Made by a program: the position numbers and the translations under genes
Part shown: positions 53,984 through 63,432 of the stretch, piece after piece
How the letters are laid out: each line of letters starts with the position of its first letter
How positions within the stretch are numbered: position 1 is the stretch's first letter
Notes under the pieces: model-generated
Seen by the model: the letters and a program-made list of their open reading frames with translations, nothing else
Database searches by the model: none
Told to the model about the DNA's origin: nothing
DNA from: UBA3206 sp963623875
GTDB lineage: Bacteria; Bacillota_I; Bacilli_A; Acholeplasmatales; Anaeroplasmataceae
Length of the DNA stretch: 64,000 nucleotides
Assembly (NCBI GenBank): GCA_963623875.1
Contig: CAVFNL010000005.1
Coordinates: 16,142 to 80,141 of the forward strand
Direction of reading: 5' to 3'

Positions 53984-54515
53984 TAAATTCACCTACTATC
54001 TTTAATAATTCTTCTTTTGATATTCCTAATGAATTAAGTCTTTTTAACAATGTTTTATTATTAGGATTACCTATATTATATTTTGACGCAACAAAAACCC
54101 TTAGAAAACTATTGCCTACAATGTTTAGTTCATATAAATCATTTATATTAATATTGTTACTATTTTTTACACATTTTGAAGATAAAACTTTATCTAGCAC
54201 TTCTCTAATATCATCTTTTGTGGCGTGTTCTACACCAACTTTTTTATGATTTGAAGATATTGCTAAATCCTTTTTTATATAGGCATTCTTACAATTCGGA
54301 AGATATGAAAGAATTTTATTTCTAATTCTTTCACCAGGATAATCAGGATCTAAAAACAAAATAATTTCATAATTTTTAGCATATTCTAAAATAAGTTTTA
54401 TAGTATCTTCTGATATTTCACTTCCGTTTGTGACAATACATTTTAAATCTTTATAGACGCTTTGAATTTTTATCATATCGTGCAATCCTTCGCACACAAC
54501 TACTTGGTTATACAT
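53976..54515 (-). CDS. rnmV: Ribonuclease M5
   Basis: Toprim-fold nuclease that matures 5S rRNA. The Toprim start QVVVCEGLHDMIKI has the catalytic glutamate, and the aspartate motif lies in LFLDPDYPGERIRNKI. The pattern VGVEHATKDDIREVL and the C-terminal LLKRLNSLGISKEELLKIV are typical. At 179 residues it is full length. It directly abuts the HD hydrolase gene and overlaps rsmA, its usual partner. Confidence 0.95.
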   Translation of the reverse strand: MYNQVVVCEGLHDMIKIQSVYKDLKCIVTNGSEISEDTIKLILEYAKNYEIILFLDPDYPGERIRNKILSYLPNCKNAYIKKDLAISSNHKKVGVEHATKDDIREVLDKVLSSKCVKNSNNININDLYELNIVGNSFLRVFVASKYNIGNPNNKTLLKRLNSLGISKEELLKIVGEFNA

Positions 54516-55745
54516 TTATTCACCTTTTCCATAATATATTCTATTGAATGTATTTTTAGCATCTTCTATAAGACCACGAACAATAGGTGAATATTTTTCT
54601 AGTGATACTAATTCACCTGATGGAAGATAAATATTTATTGTGTCCACCTTATCTAAATCATCAGTATGTCTATATGCATATTGTGATAACATAGATTCCT
54701 CAAAATAATATCTATGAAGAATTTCATCACTTTGATATTTTTTTCTAATATTCTCTATTTTTTTAGTATCATTTTCAAGTTTTAAATCTATTACATCAAA
54801 TAATTTTCTATCAATTAGCCTATTACATAAATCATTTAAGATAGGATCTTTTGATCTTGTAAGTTGTTTAAAAAAGCCATTAACATACATATCATCTAAG
54901 AACAAATATGATTTTAGGTTATGAGTCGTAATAGCATCTATGAAATCTGATACATAAGCATCAATTTCAATATTTTTACTATGTAAATCTTTTATTCTTA
55001 AAAATATTGATTGGAGTAATAATTCATAAGATCTTGCGATAGGATGATAATATATTTGATTATACATATGATATCTTGCCATAAGATATGATTCAATAGC
55101 AGGAGCCCCTGATGCTCTATAACATACTTCTTTATTTACAACTTTCATACTTCTTATAATTCTATCACTATCTATTGTTCCATATAAGGCACCTGTAAAA
55201 TAAGAATCCCTTTGAAGATAATCCATCCTATCTACATCTAATTGTGATGATGTAAGTTGTTCAATTAATGTATATTTACCTTTATGTGCAATGACATTTG
55301 CAATATCAGATGCTAAAGTAGGTGAATATTTATTTAATATAGCATGAATATTTGTGTCTTCTAAGATAACTCGTACTGTCATTTCCTCGTGTGATTCATA
55401 TGCCATAACCGCTTCAAAAGCATGAGAATATGGCCCATGACCTACATCATGAAGTAATGCGGCACATAAAAATACTAGTTGTTCGTATTCACTTAATTCT
55501 TTTTTTATTCCATATGCATTCTCAATAACTCTTCTTGCCATTTCGTATGCACCAAGTGAATGACCGAATCTTGAATGTTCTGCAGTATGGAATGTCATAG
55601 AAAGGCCTGCTAACTGTCTTATTCTTCTTAAGCGTTGAAATTCAGAAGAATCTATTAATTCATCTATTATTTTATAATATACTTTTACATATCCATATAT
55701 AGGATCTCTAAATACTTTTTCTCTTTCTAATTTGTCGTAAAGCAT
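54516..55745 (-). CDS. HD-domain phosphohydrolase (dGTPase-like)
   Basis: Probably hydrolyses nucleotides. The metal-binding HD pattern is visible as HTAEHSRFGHSLGAYEMAR, then LLHDVGHGPYSHAFE (about 85-99) and QLDVDRMDYLQRDSYFTG. The general layout resembles the YwfO/SAMHD1-type group that acts on deoxynucleotides. The ATG at 55745 is nine bases after AGGTGG; a second ATG two codons earlier (55751) is too close to that site. It leads a four-gene operon with rnmV, rsmA and ispE. Confidence 0.9.
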   Translation of the reverse strand: MLYDKLEREKVFRDPIYGYVKVYYKIIDELIDSSEFQRLRRIRQLAGLSMTFHTAEHSRFGHSLGAYEMARRVIENAYGIKKELSEYEQLVFLCAALLHDVGHGPYSHAFEAVMAYESHEEMTVRVILEDTNIHAILNKYSPTLASDIANVIAHKGKYTLIEQLTSSQLDVDRMDYLQRDSYFTGALYGTIDSDRIIRSMKVVNKEVCYRASGAPAIESYLMARYHMYNQIYYHPIARSYELLLQSIFLRIKDLHSKNIEIDAYVSDFIDAITTHNLKSYLFLDDMYVNGFFKQLTRSKDPILNDLCNRLIDRKLFDVIDLKLENDTKKIENIRKKYQSDEILHRYYFEESMLSQYAYRHTDDLDKVDTINIYLPSGELVSLEKYSPIVRGLIEDAKNTFNRIYYGKGE

Positions 55746-55900
55746 TAGCATTCACCACCTAATCCTATTATAACATTTATAAAAACAAGATAAAAGTTGA
55801 ATTATTTACAATATTTTTATTATATAAATAAAGTAAGCACTATCATTATTTACTCTATTTTTACAATTTGGTATAATTTTTTTATAAAGGGGATGAGATT

Positions 55901-57289
55901 ATGCATTTCAAAAAAATCATTTCTTTATGTGCTTTAGCATTTACTACGTGTGCTATTACAAGTTGTTCTATCAAAAACAACACTAAACAATCAGTTTCTT
56001 TAAATATTTGGACATATTATAATGGCGCTATTGAAACATCATTTCAACAAATGATTCAAGAATTCAATTCCACAAAAGGTGCTAAAGAGAAAATAAGCGT
56101 TTCATCTATTTCTCAAGGAAGTCAAGTAAACGATTTATCAGATGCATTAATTGCATCCGCAAATGGTGAAACAGGCGCAGATGAAATGCCTGATTTATTT
56201 ATAGCGTATGCTGACTGTGCATACGAAATTAATAATTTAGGTAAACTTGCAAATATAGATGATTACTTTTCTACTAAAGAATTATCAAACTTCAATAGCG
56301 ATTTTTTGACAGAAGGTACTTTTGATGATCACTTGAAGATATTGCCTGTATCAAAGTCAACTGAAGCATTATATATAAATAAAACTGATCTTGATAAATT
56401 TATATCTTCTTATCCTGAATATAATATAACATATAATGATTTTGACACTTTTGAAGGAATACTTAAGGTTTCTAAAGCTTATTATGAAAAAACAGGAAAA
56501 GCCTTCTTTGGTCGTGATTCCTTGGATAATTATTTCGTAGTAGGTTCTAAAGTGTTAGGAATTGATGTCCTACATTATGATGATGAGGGTAATTTTGGTA
56601 TCAATTTCAACCATGACGTATTTAAAAAACTTTGGGATTCTTACTTTATTCCTTCTGTTGAAGGCTATTTCGACCAAGTAGGTAAATTCCGTTCAGCTGA
56701 TGTTCAAGCAGGAACTATACTTGCATACATTGGCTCTACCGCATCTGCTTCATATTTTCCTAAAGAAGTAATAATAGATGAAAATACAAAATATCCTATT
56801 GACGTTTTAATTAGACCTATGCCTAATTTTGAGGGCAAGGCAAAAGTTGCGGTTAGTCAAGGGGCAGGTTTTTGTATTACTAAATCAACAAAGACAATAG
56901 AAAAGGCCGCATCAACTTTTTTGAAATGGTTATGCGAAGCAGAAAATATTTCTAATTTCTCTAAAACATCAAGTTATTTCCCATCAACAATAAACGGATT
57001 TACAAATACATATATAGATAGTTTATCTGATGAAGTTTCAAAAACGAATTTTACTATATGCAAATATACCCTTGATAACTATCAAATGTATACAAATGTT
57101 GTAGGCTTAAATGGTTCTGTGTATAGAACTTACTTAAAGACTAGTTTGCAAGATGCAATTAAAGAAGCTAAAACCGTTTTAGCAAATTCAACAAACAAAG
57201 ATGAAACTAAAGCGATATTAAAATCAGATGAATATTTTGAGCAATGGTTTAGTAAATTAAAAACTGGAGTTAGTACTATAAACATATGA
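55901..57289 (+). CDS. Extracellular solute-binding lipoprotein (sugar type)
   Basis: Lipoprotein of the family-1 solute-binding group, 462 residues. The signal peptide ends with AITSC and cysteine 22 would carry the lipid. The mature N-terminus SLNIWTYYNGAIETSFQQMI and PDLFIAYADCAYEINNLG follow the usual pattern, and the C-terminal half has GAGFCITKSTKTIEKAASTF. There is no permease or ATPase gene beside it. Instead its TGA stop overlaps the ATG of a membrane GGDEF-EAL protein (ATGA), so it more likely presents a ligand to that sensor than to a transporter. A TATAAT box and an AAGGGG ribosome site precede it. Confidence 0.9.
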   Translation: MHFKKIISLCALAFTTCAITSCSIKNNTKQSVSLNIWTYYNGAIETSFQQMIQEFNSTKGAKEKISVSSISQGSQVNDLSDALIASANGETGADEMPDLFIAYADCAYEINNLGKLANIDDYFSTKELSNFNSDFLTEGTFDDHLKILPVSKSTEALYINKTDLDKFISSYPEYNITYNDFDTFEGILKVSKAYYEKTGKAFFGRDSLDNYFVVGSKVLGIDVLHYDDEGNFGINFNHDVFKKLWDSYFIPSVEGYFDQVGKFRSADVQAGTILAYIGSTASASYFPKEVIIDENTKYPIDVLIRPMPNFEGKAKVAVSQGAGFCITKSTKTIEKAASTFLKWLCEAENISNFSKTSSYFPSTINGFTNTYIDSLSDEVSKTNFTICKYTLDNYQMYTNVVGLNGSVYRTYLKTSLQDAIKEAKTVLANSTNKDETKAILKSDEYFEQWFSKLKTGVSTINI

Positions 57290-60150
57290 GAAATAAATAC
57301 AAATCAATAATAGTTAAAATATTATTCCCTATAACTCTAGCAATACTTTTAGAATCATGTTTTGTAATGATAATACTATCAATTCAAACTAAACCAAAGC
57401 TTAATGATTATTTAATTAATAACTTTAAATCAAATGTCGAATTAAGAACAAACTATCTAGAAACATCTATGACTAATAAATGGTCTTCTTTAGATAACGA
57501 ATATCAAATGATTGTTAAAAACGCCACAGACTACATAACAGCTAATAACAATACAATAAATGACGTTCTTAATGATTCTTCTCTTTCACATGAATTTTTA
57601 CTAAAACAAGCTGATATTATATCTTCTTTATTATCGTCTAATAATGTAACTAATTCTTTTATAGTTTTAGATAATGAAAATAATGATTCAATATTTTTAA
57701 GCACAAAAAATCCAAACAAAGTCACAACCGCAGAAACAATTGTAAATTTTGCGCCTACTTCTATTGTTAAATACTATTATGCAAATGGATACAACATCGA
57801 TATGGATGCTTATACTTTATCTTTTAAAGATTTTACAAGCATAAATTTCTATACAAAACCGCTAAATTATGCAAAAGAATATAATGTATCAACAAAAGTA
57901 TCAGGTTATTGGTCTTCTGATATGATATTATCTTCAACAAATATTTTTACATATACTATACCTATTAAAGTATCTAATACAATAATTGGTGTACTTGGTG
58001 TTGGTCTTACTTCTACTTATCTTCAATCAAGTCTTAATTCTATAAATAAAGGGTCTAATTTAAACATTGCGCTTATAAGAAATACTTCCACAGGATTTGA
58101 TGAAGTATTTAAAGCATATGTTGATTATAGCATTCCAAGTCTTAAAAATGTTAATGTTAAAAACACAGAATATTCTAACATTAATAAGTTTAGTTTTGAG
58201 GATAACATAGAATATATGTATAGTGATAAAATAAACTTTAGATTTAATCCATACGAAGAAGAATGGTATGTAATAGGTATAATGAATAAAGATGATATTT
58301 TTGAGATTAGTAATAAAGCATCATCTCAAGTACTTTTAGTTATATCTATTGGTACTCTTATTATATTTATTCTAGTTTATTTGATTACCATTCTTATCTC
58401 TAAACCGATCTTAAGAGTTTCAAATGAAATAAGTAAAGATAACATTTATAATATACCTAGAACTAATATATCTGAGGTTGATTTATTATTAAATAAATTA
58501 GAAACTTATTTTAATTCAGTTCAAGAATTTAATAAAAAATTAAATAAAATTTTAGATGGTTCAACAATTTCTATTGCGGTTGCGGAATACTTAAATAATT
58601 CATCTTTTGTAAATACATCTTCTAAATTTTATTCTATTTTAAATCTTAATTATACTGACGAGAATGTATCTCGTGAGGAATTTATAAAAAGAATTTCTAC
58701 ATTATCACTAGATGTAATATCACCTTCTATGAAAGTGCTAGATGAATCTATTTTTAATGAATCATGCGAATTAATTCTTGAAATCAATAAAAAAACGATA
58801 CGACTTACATCTGAGGTAACAGATAGTGGTGTTATATTTACTCTTGTTGATTTAACTAAAGAGTACGCTGAAAAAAAATCTATTGAACACGAACGTGATT
58901 ACGATGTCTTAACAGGTCTTTTAAATAGACGTGGAATTAGGCAAATTATTGAAAAAAATTTCAACAAAGGCAATAAGAATTGTGCCCTATTTATGATTGA
59001 CATAGATAATCTTAAAAAGTTCAATGATGACTTTGGTCATGATTTTGGTGATAAATATATAATTGTAGTTGGCGATGAATTTAAAAAGTTAATGGATAAA
59101 TATCCTAATCTATATGCAGCTCACTTATCTGGTGATGAATATATCTTATACCTTTTAAATCCTTCAAAAAATATTATTAATAACATAGCTAAATCTATTG
59201 ATGAGATTAGAGATATTCAAATTGATTGTTTTAATGCAAATATAAATATCTCTCTTTCTTGTGGAGTCGCAGAATACGAGGAAGGACTTACCTTCCAAGA
59301 ACTTAAAAAACGTGCAGATTTCACAATGTATCAAGTTAAAAATAATGGTAAAAATTATATTGCGTTCTTTGATTCAGTGGCTTATGAATTATATGAAAAA
59401 GAAAACTTCATGCAAAAAGAGTTAAACAATCTTATAACTAATTCATATCTTACATATCATTATCAACCGATAGTTAATATTAAAACCGGTGAAATACTTG
59501 GTTATGAAGCATTGATGAGACCTACTAGTGAAAGTTTTAAATCACCTCTTACCGTCATTGAATATGCAAAAAAATATAAAAGATTGTACGATATTGAACT
59601 TCTTACATTCTTCAATGCTGCAAGTATTTTCTCTAAATCTAATTCAAATAAAAAGCTATTTATTAATTCTATTTCAAGCCAAATTCTTAGCAATGAAAAA
59701 TTCGAAGAATTTGCAAGTAATTTTAAATCTATTTTAAATAATATTATTATTGAAATCATCGAAGAAGATTTTGGTGAAGATACTATTATAAAAAACAAAA
59801 TAAATTCCATTAGAGATTATGGTATGAACTATGCTATTGATGATTATGGTACAGGTTATAATAATCTAGGTATGTTACTTCATTATTCTCCTATTTATAT
59901 CAAACTTGAAGGTTCTTTAATTAGAGGAATCGATCAAGATGATAAAAAGAGACAATTTACTAAATCTATTATTGATTTCTGTAAATCTAATAATATTTTA
60001 ATAATTGCAGAAAGTGTTGAAACAAAAGGCGAATTAAAATGTGTTAAAGAACTTGGCGCAGATTATGTTCAAGGATACCTTGTTGCCCGTCCTAATCCAA
60101 ATATTATTGAGATTAGTGATGATATTAAAGAAATGATTAGAAATATATAA
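57286..60150 (+). CDS. Membrane GGDEF-EAL protein with extracellular Cache-like sensor
   Basis: Makes or breaks cyclic di-GMP in response to an outside signal. A first membrane span lies at about residues 8-30, an extracellular dCache-like domain at about 35-340 and a second span at about 345-372. A linker (about 375-530) leads to GGDEF (about 535-690) and EAL (about 705-954). The cyclase motif is SGDEY instead of GGDEF, with the metal-site IDIDNLKKFND kept and no RxxD inhibitory site seen. The EAL part keeps YEALMRP, DDYGTGYNNLG, IKLEGSL and AESVET, so phosphodiesterase activity is likely. It is translationally coupled to the binding lipoprotein. Confidence 0.92.
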   Translation: MRNKYKSIIVKILFPITLAILLESCFVMIILSIQTKPKLNDYLINNFKSNVELRTNYLETSMTNKWSSLDNEYQMIVKNATDYITANNNTINDVLNDSSLSHEFLLKQADIISSLLSSNNVTNSFIVLDNENNDSIFLSTKNPNKVTTAETIVNFAPTSIVKYYYANGYNIDMDAYTLSFKDFTSINFYTKPLNYAKEYNVSTKVSGYWSSDMILSSTNIFTYTIPIKVSNTIIGVLGVGLTSTYLQSSLNSINKGSNLNIALIRNTSTGFDEVFKAYVDYSIPSLKNVNVKNTEYSNINKFSFEDNIEYMYSDKINFRFNPYEEEWYVIGIMNKDDIFEISNKASSQVLLVISIGTLIIFILVYLITILISKPILRVSNEISKDNIYNIPRTNISEVDLLLNKLETYFNSVQEFNKKLNKILDGSTISIAVAEYLNNSSFVNTSSKFYSILNLNYTDENVSREEFIKRISTLSLDVISPSMKVLDESIFNESCELILEINKKTIRLTSEVTDSGVIFTLVDLTKEYAEKKSIEHERDYDVLTGLLNRRGIRQIIEKNFNKGNKNCALFMIDIDNLKKFNDDFGHDFGDKYIIVVGDEFKKLMDKYPNLYAAHLSGDEYILYLLNPSKNIINNIAKSIDEIRDIQIDCFNANINISLSCGVAEYEEGLTFQELKKRADFTMYQVKNNGKNYIAFFDSVAYELYEKENFMQKELNNLITNSYLTYHYQPIVNIKTGEILGYEALMRPTSESFKSPLTVIEYAKKYKRLYDIELLTFFNAASIFSKSNSNKKLFINSISSQILSNEKFEEFASNFKSILNNIIIEIIEEDFGEDTIIKNKINSIRDYGMNYAIDDYGTGYNNLGMLLHYSPIYIKLEGSLIRGIDQDDKKRQFTKSIIDFCKSNNILIIAESVETKGELKCVKELGADYVQGYLVARPNPNIIEISDDIKEMIRNI

Positions 60151-60181
60151 AAAATCGGAGAAAAATCTCCGATTTTCTATT
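60151..60181. terminator. Bidirectional terminator between the GGDEF-EAL and Nudix genes
   Basis: AAAATCGGAGA and TCTCCGATTTT form an 11-pair stem with a four-A loop directly after the GGDEF-EAL stop. A and T runs on both sides allow use from either strand. Confidence 0.85.
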
Positions 60182-60641
60182 TTAATATATCCAAAGAATC
60201 ATCAAACATACCCTTATGGTAATGTTCTGTAATAGAAGGATTATCAAATACTTCAAACATTATTTTAAAATTAGTTGCTAGATTATAGTTATCTAATTCA
60301 CATCTTTTAATCCAAAAGTTTTCTCCTTCAGAATTTGATTTTAAAACGCCTTCAAATTTATTTGTTTTATATAAGAAACAAATATTTCTTATACCATCTT
60401 TAAACCATTGTTTAATACCACAAAGTTCTAAATTTGATATCTTTAAGCCTGTTTCTTCATAAACCTCTCTTATAGTTGAATCTACTATAGATTCGCCATC
60501 TTCTACATGCCCACCAGGGAATGCAACACCTTTCCATGATTTTACTCTATTTTGAACAAGTATCTTATCATTATCGTATATCATACACATATTGGTAAGT
60601 GATACTAATTCTGGTTTGTGTTTTACTATATTATCGCTCAT
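60177..60641 (-). CDS. Nudix (MutT-type) hydrolase
   Basis: Hydrolyses a nucleoside diphosphate linked to another group; possibly 8-oxo-dGTP or another noncanonical nucleotide. The Nudix box is complete: GGHVEDGESIVDSTIREVYEETGL (given as positions about 42-65, with the REVYEE metal-binding core). At 154 residues it is of normal size. The preceding FPGG and following LCGIKQW pattern fits the 8-oxo-dGTPase-like group. Single gene, no functional partner nearby. Confidence 0.9.
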   Translation of the reverse strand: MSDNIVKHKPELVSLTNMCMIYDNDKILVQNRVKSWKGVAFPGGHVEDGESIVDSTIREVYEETGLKISNLELCGIKQWFKDGIRNICFLYKTNKFEGVLKSNSEGENFWIKRCELDNYNLATNFKIMFEVFDNPSITEHYHKGMFDDSLDILK

Positions 60642-60644
60642 GAT

Positions 60645-60680
60645 TGTTATAAAAAAGCATGATTTTTAAGTCATGCTTTT
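60645..60680 (-). terminator. Terminator of pta
   Basis: AAAAGCATGA and TCATGCTTTT form a perfect ten-pair stem (60653-60680... loop of eight bases), followed on the minus strand by TTATAAC. It lies nine bases after the pta stop. Confidence 0.75.
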
Positions 60681-60689
60681 GGTTTTATA

Positions 60690-61712
60690 TTATTCAGCCA
60701 TTCCAGCAGTTATAATTGCCATCTTGTAAACTTCATCAGCGTTACATCCACGAGATAAGTCATTGATTGGAGCATTTAATCCTTGAAGAATTGGACCATA
60801 AGCTTCATATCCACCAAGACGTTGAGCAATCTTATATCCAATATTTCCAGCCTCAATTAAAGGGAAAATGAATGTATTTGCTTGTCCTGCAACTTTAGAA
60901 TCTGGACATTTAGTTTTAGCAACAACTGGTGATACAGCCGCATCGAATTGGAATTCTCCATCAATTACAAGGTTTGGATCTTTTTTACGAGCTTCAATTA
61001 CTGCATCATGAGATAATTGAACAGTTCCACCTTTTCCTGAACCATAAGTTGAGAAACTTAATACCGCAACCTTTGGATCAATTCCAAAGAATGCTGCAGT
61101 CTTTGCAGATTCAACCGCAACTTCTGCAAGTTTTTGAGCAGCTGTATATGTTACTGCTCCTGTTGCTTTATCTACAGTATCTTCATAAGAAATATTGATT
61201 GCACAATCTCCCATACAAATCTTCTCTTCTACTCCGTCTTTTTCACGAACAAGAATGAATGAAGATGATACTAATTGAGCACCTTTCTTAGTTTTTACAA
61301 GTTGAAGAGCTGGACGAACAGTATCAGCTGTTGAATAAGTAGCTCCTCCTAGTAATGCATCTGCCTTACCCATTTTAACAAGCATAGTTCCAAAATAGTT
61401 TGATTTCTTTAAAGATGCTGCACAATCTTCTGCGCTCATCTTTCCTTTACGAAGTTCAACCATAGTGTCTACCATTTCTTGGAATCCTTCATAATTGTTT
61501 GGATCAAGAATTGTAGCTTTAGCTACATCAAATCCATTATCTTTAGCAGCGCTTAAAACTGCTTCTTTGTTTCCACAAAGGATAACATCCATTAAATCTT
61601 CTTTTAATAATCTGTCTGCTGCAGATAGAATTCTTGCATCAGTTCCTTCTGTAAAGACAATAGTCTTTCTCTTTGCTTTTAAATTAGCTAATAATTTGTC
61701 AAACATACCCAT
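60690..61712 (-). CDS. pta: Phosphate acetyltransferase
   Basis: Exchanges acetyl-CoA and phosphate for acetyl-phosphate, the step before ATP formation by acetate kinase in fermentation. The family blocks IVFTEGTDARIL, LLGGATYSTADTVRPALQ, LSFSTYGSGKGG and QANTFIFPLIEAGNIGYKIAQRLG are present, with GPILQGLNAPINDLSRGC near the end. At 340 residues it is full length. Acetate kinase is not in the window. AT-rich, gene-free sequence (61713-61891) lies upstream. Confidence 0.97.
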   Translation of the reverse strand: MGMFDKLLANLKAKRKTIVFTEGTDARILSAADRLLKEDLMDVILCGNKEAVLSAAKDNGFDVAKATILDPNNYEGFQEMVDTMVELRKGKMSAEDCAASLKKSNYFGTMLVKMGKADALLGGATYSTADTVRPALQLVKTKKGAQLVSSSFILVREKDGVEEKICMGDCAINISYEDTVDKATGAVTYTAAQKLAEVAVESAKTAAFFGIDPKVAVLSFSTYGSGKGGTVQLSHDAVIEARKKDPNLVIDGEFQFDAAVSPVVAKTKCPDSKVAGQANTFIFPLIEAGNIGYKIAQRLGGYEAYGPILQGLNAPINDLSRGCNADEVYKMAIITAGMAE

Positions 61713-61891
61713 ATAATTTTCCTCCGATTTATATTTAACATTTCTTTAGTATTGTACTACTTTTTAATTCTTCTTTCTAGTCATATTCAATATTTATATG
61801 TTTTTTTGTTGTTAATTATGAAAATATTATATTAATTGAAACACAAATAATTGTTTAATAAAAACATTAAATTATATAATAACACCGTTAT

Positions 61892-63313
61892 TTAAAATTT
61901 AAACAAATCCTCAAGGGTTATTGATTTAACGAAAGCATTAGAATATTGGCTTTTATTTAATCCATATGTTGAAATAAGTGTACTCATTATTGAATATTTG
62001 TTACCAACTTTTTCTTTTATCATATTTATTCTATTATTAACTTTTAAATAATAGTCTTTATTTAAGTTGAATTTCGAAGAATAAAATTTAATTTCACATA
62101 TATTAATAATATTATCCTTCCTAGTCAATATTAAATCTATTTGATAACCATCTTCTTTATTAAAATATGCACTTTCTTCAGTAGAGACTCCTAAAATGCC
62201 TAACGCAAATTTTATTTGGTCTATATGATTGAAACAAACATTTTCAAAAGAGAATCCAGCCCACGAATTAATAATATTACTATATATATTTTCAGTGAAA
62301 AAATCCTCACTATTATGCTTATTTTGACAAAAATTTAAATAAAATAAACAAAAAGGATCTATTAGTTTATAATATGTTTCTCTTTTAGAAAGTCCAAAAG
62401 GATTATATTTTACAACAAAATTACTTGCAATTAGTCCGCTTAAATATGTAGATAAAGTTCCGCCTTCTTTTATTCCGGTTTTTTCCGAAATTTCTTTTCT
62501 AGTGTATCCAAAATTCTTTGTATACAACAATTTTACTATTTCCTTGGCTTTATCACTATAAGTAAATATCGACTTAAATAATCTTTCAAATTCAAATTCA
62601 AGTTTAGCATTCTTCTTAAAAAATAAATTATCAATATTTTGTGATACCGAATATTCATTATCAATATAATTTAAATAATATGGAATACCACCTAAAATCA
62701 TATAAATTAATGTTATATCGTATTTTGAAAATTCAATATTTTTGAATTTTAAAAAGTCTTCACATTCTTTTAATGTAAAAGGCAACAATTTAATTTCATA
62801 GGTAACTCTACCATATAATCCTCCATGATTATTTATTAAATTATTTTCCATCCAACTTATTGCACTACCACAAATAATCACCATTAGATTATCTTTTGCG
62901 CATGCATATGAATTCCAAAAGCCTTCAAAAGCCTTTATAAAATCAGAGCCCTTAGTATCCATCCATGGTAATTCATCAATAAATACAACCATTCTCTTAT
63001 TAGTATCATTTTTAGTTAGCAACAGTCTTAAATAATTAAAAGCTTCAAACCAATCATTAGGTTTTGCGCAATTTTCTAATCCATAGAATATTAAATTTGA
63101 ATAAAATTGATTTAATTGTCTATCCATTTCTTTTTCATAAGTTTTATCTTCAGGAGATAATCCTGCATGTTTAAAAGTAAAGTTATCATGGAAAAATTGA
63201 TTAATTAAAAAGGTCTTCCCAACTCTACGGCGTCCATACACAGCAACTAATTCTGGTTTGTTTGAATTATATAGTTTTTCTAATTCTTTTATTTCTCTTT
63301 CTCTACCTATCAT
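61892..63313 (-). CDS. Archaeal-type AAA ATPase with DUF234-like C-terminus
   Basis: A 473-residue P-loop ATPase. It has MIGREREIKELEKLY, Walker A YGRRRVGKTFL (about 25-35), Walker B MVVFIDELPWMD and the sensor-type VIICGSAISWMENN. A winged-helix region follows (about 265-305, YTRKEISEKTGIKEGGTLSTYL), then a nuclease-like DUF234 C-terminus with YQIDLILTRKDNIINICEIKFYSSKF. That EIKF segment resembles PD-(D/E)xK nucleases. Proteins of this type are common in gut bacteria and of uncertain function. The promoter region is built from inverted repeats of GCCGTGAA, which suggests tight, perhaps self-made, control. Confidence 0.85.
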   Translation of the reverse strand: MIGREREIKELEKLYNSNKPELVAVYGRRRVGKTFLINQFFHDNFTFKHAGLSPEDKTYEKEMDRQLNQFYSNLIFYGLENCAKPNDWFEAFNYLRLLLTKNDTNKRMVVFIDELPWMDTKGSDFIKAFEGFWNSYACAKDNLMVIICGSAISWMENNLINNHGGLYGRVTYEIKLLPFTLKECEDFLKFKNIEFSKYDITLIYMILGGIPYYLNYIDNEYSVSQNIDNLFFKKNAKLEFEFERLFKSIFTYSDKAKEIVKLLYTKNFGYTRKEISEKTGIKEGGTLSTYLSGLIASNFVVKYNPFGLSKRETYYKLIDPFCLFYLNFCQNKHNSEDFFTENIYSNIINSWAGFSFENVCFNHIDQIKFALGILGVSTEESAYFNKEDGYQIDLILTRKDNIINICEIKFYSSKFNLNKDYYLKVNNRINMIKEKVGNKYSIMSTLISTYGLNKSQYSNAFVKSITLEDLFKF

Positions 63314-63323
63314 ATGCTTTTTT

Positions 63324-63432
63324 AGCCGTGAACGACTTTTTTTGATACTTCACGGCTTTTTTACTCCTGTAAGCATATTATAATTTATATCATTTTAGCC
63401 GTCAAGCATTAAAAATTTGCCTTCACGGCTTT
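63324..63432 (-). promoter_or_regulatory. Promoter with four copies of a GCCGTGAA/TTCACGGC operator-like element
   Basis: On the minus strand TTGACG, a 17-base spacer and TATAAT (63382-63405 region) form a near-perfect promoter. It is bracketed by repeats: AAAGCCGTGAAG (63421-63432), CTTGACGGCT over the -35 box (63397-63406), AAAGCCGTGAAG (63349-63360) and TTCACGGCT (63324-63332). These make two inverted-repeat pairs, one over the -35 and one between the promoter and the ATG. An AGGAG site and a GTG then open a 16-codon frame (from the second copy) that overlaps the ATPase start out of frame. Confidence 0.6.
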
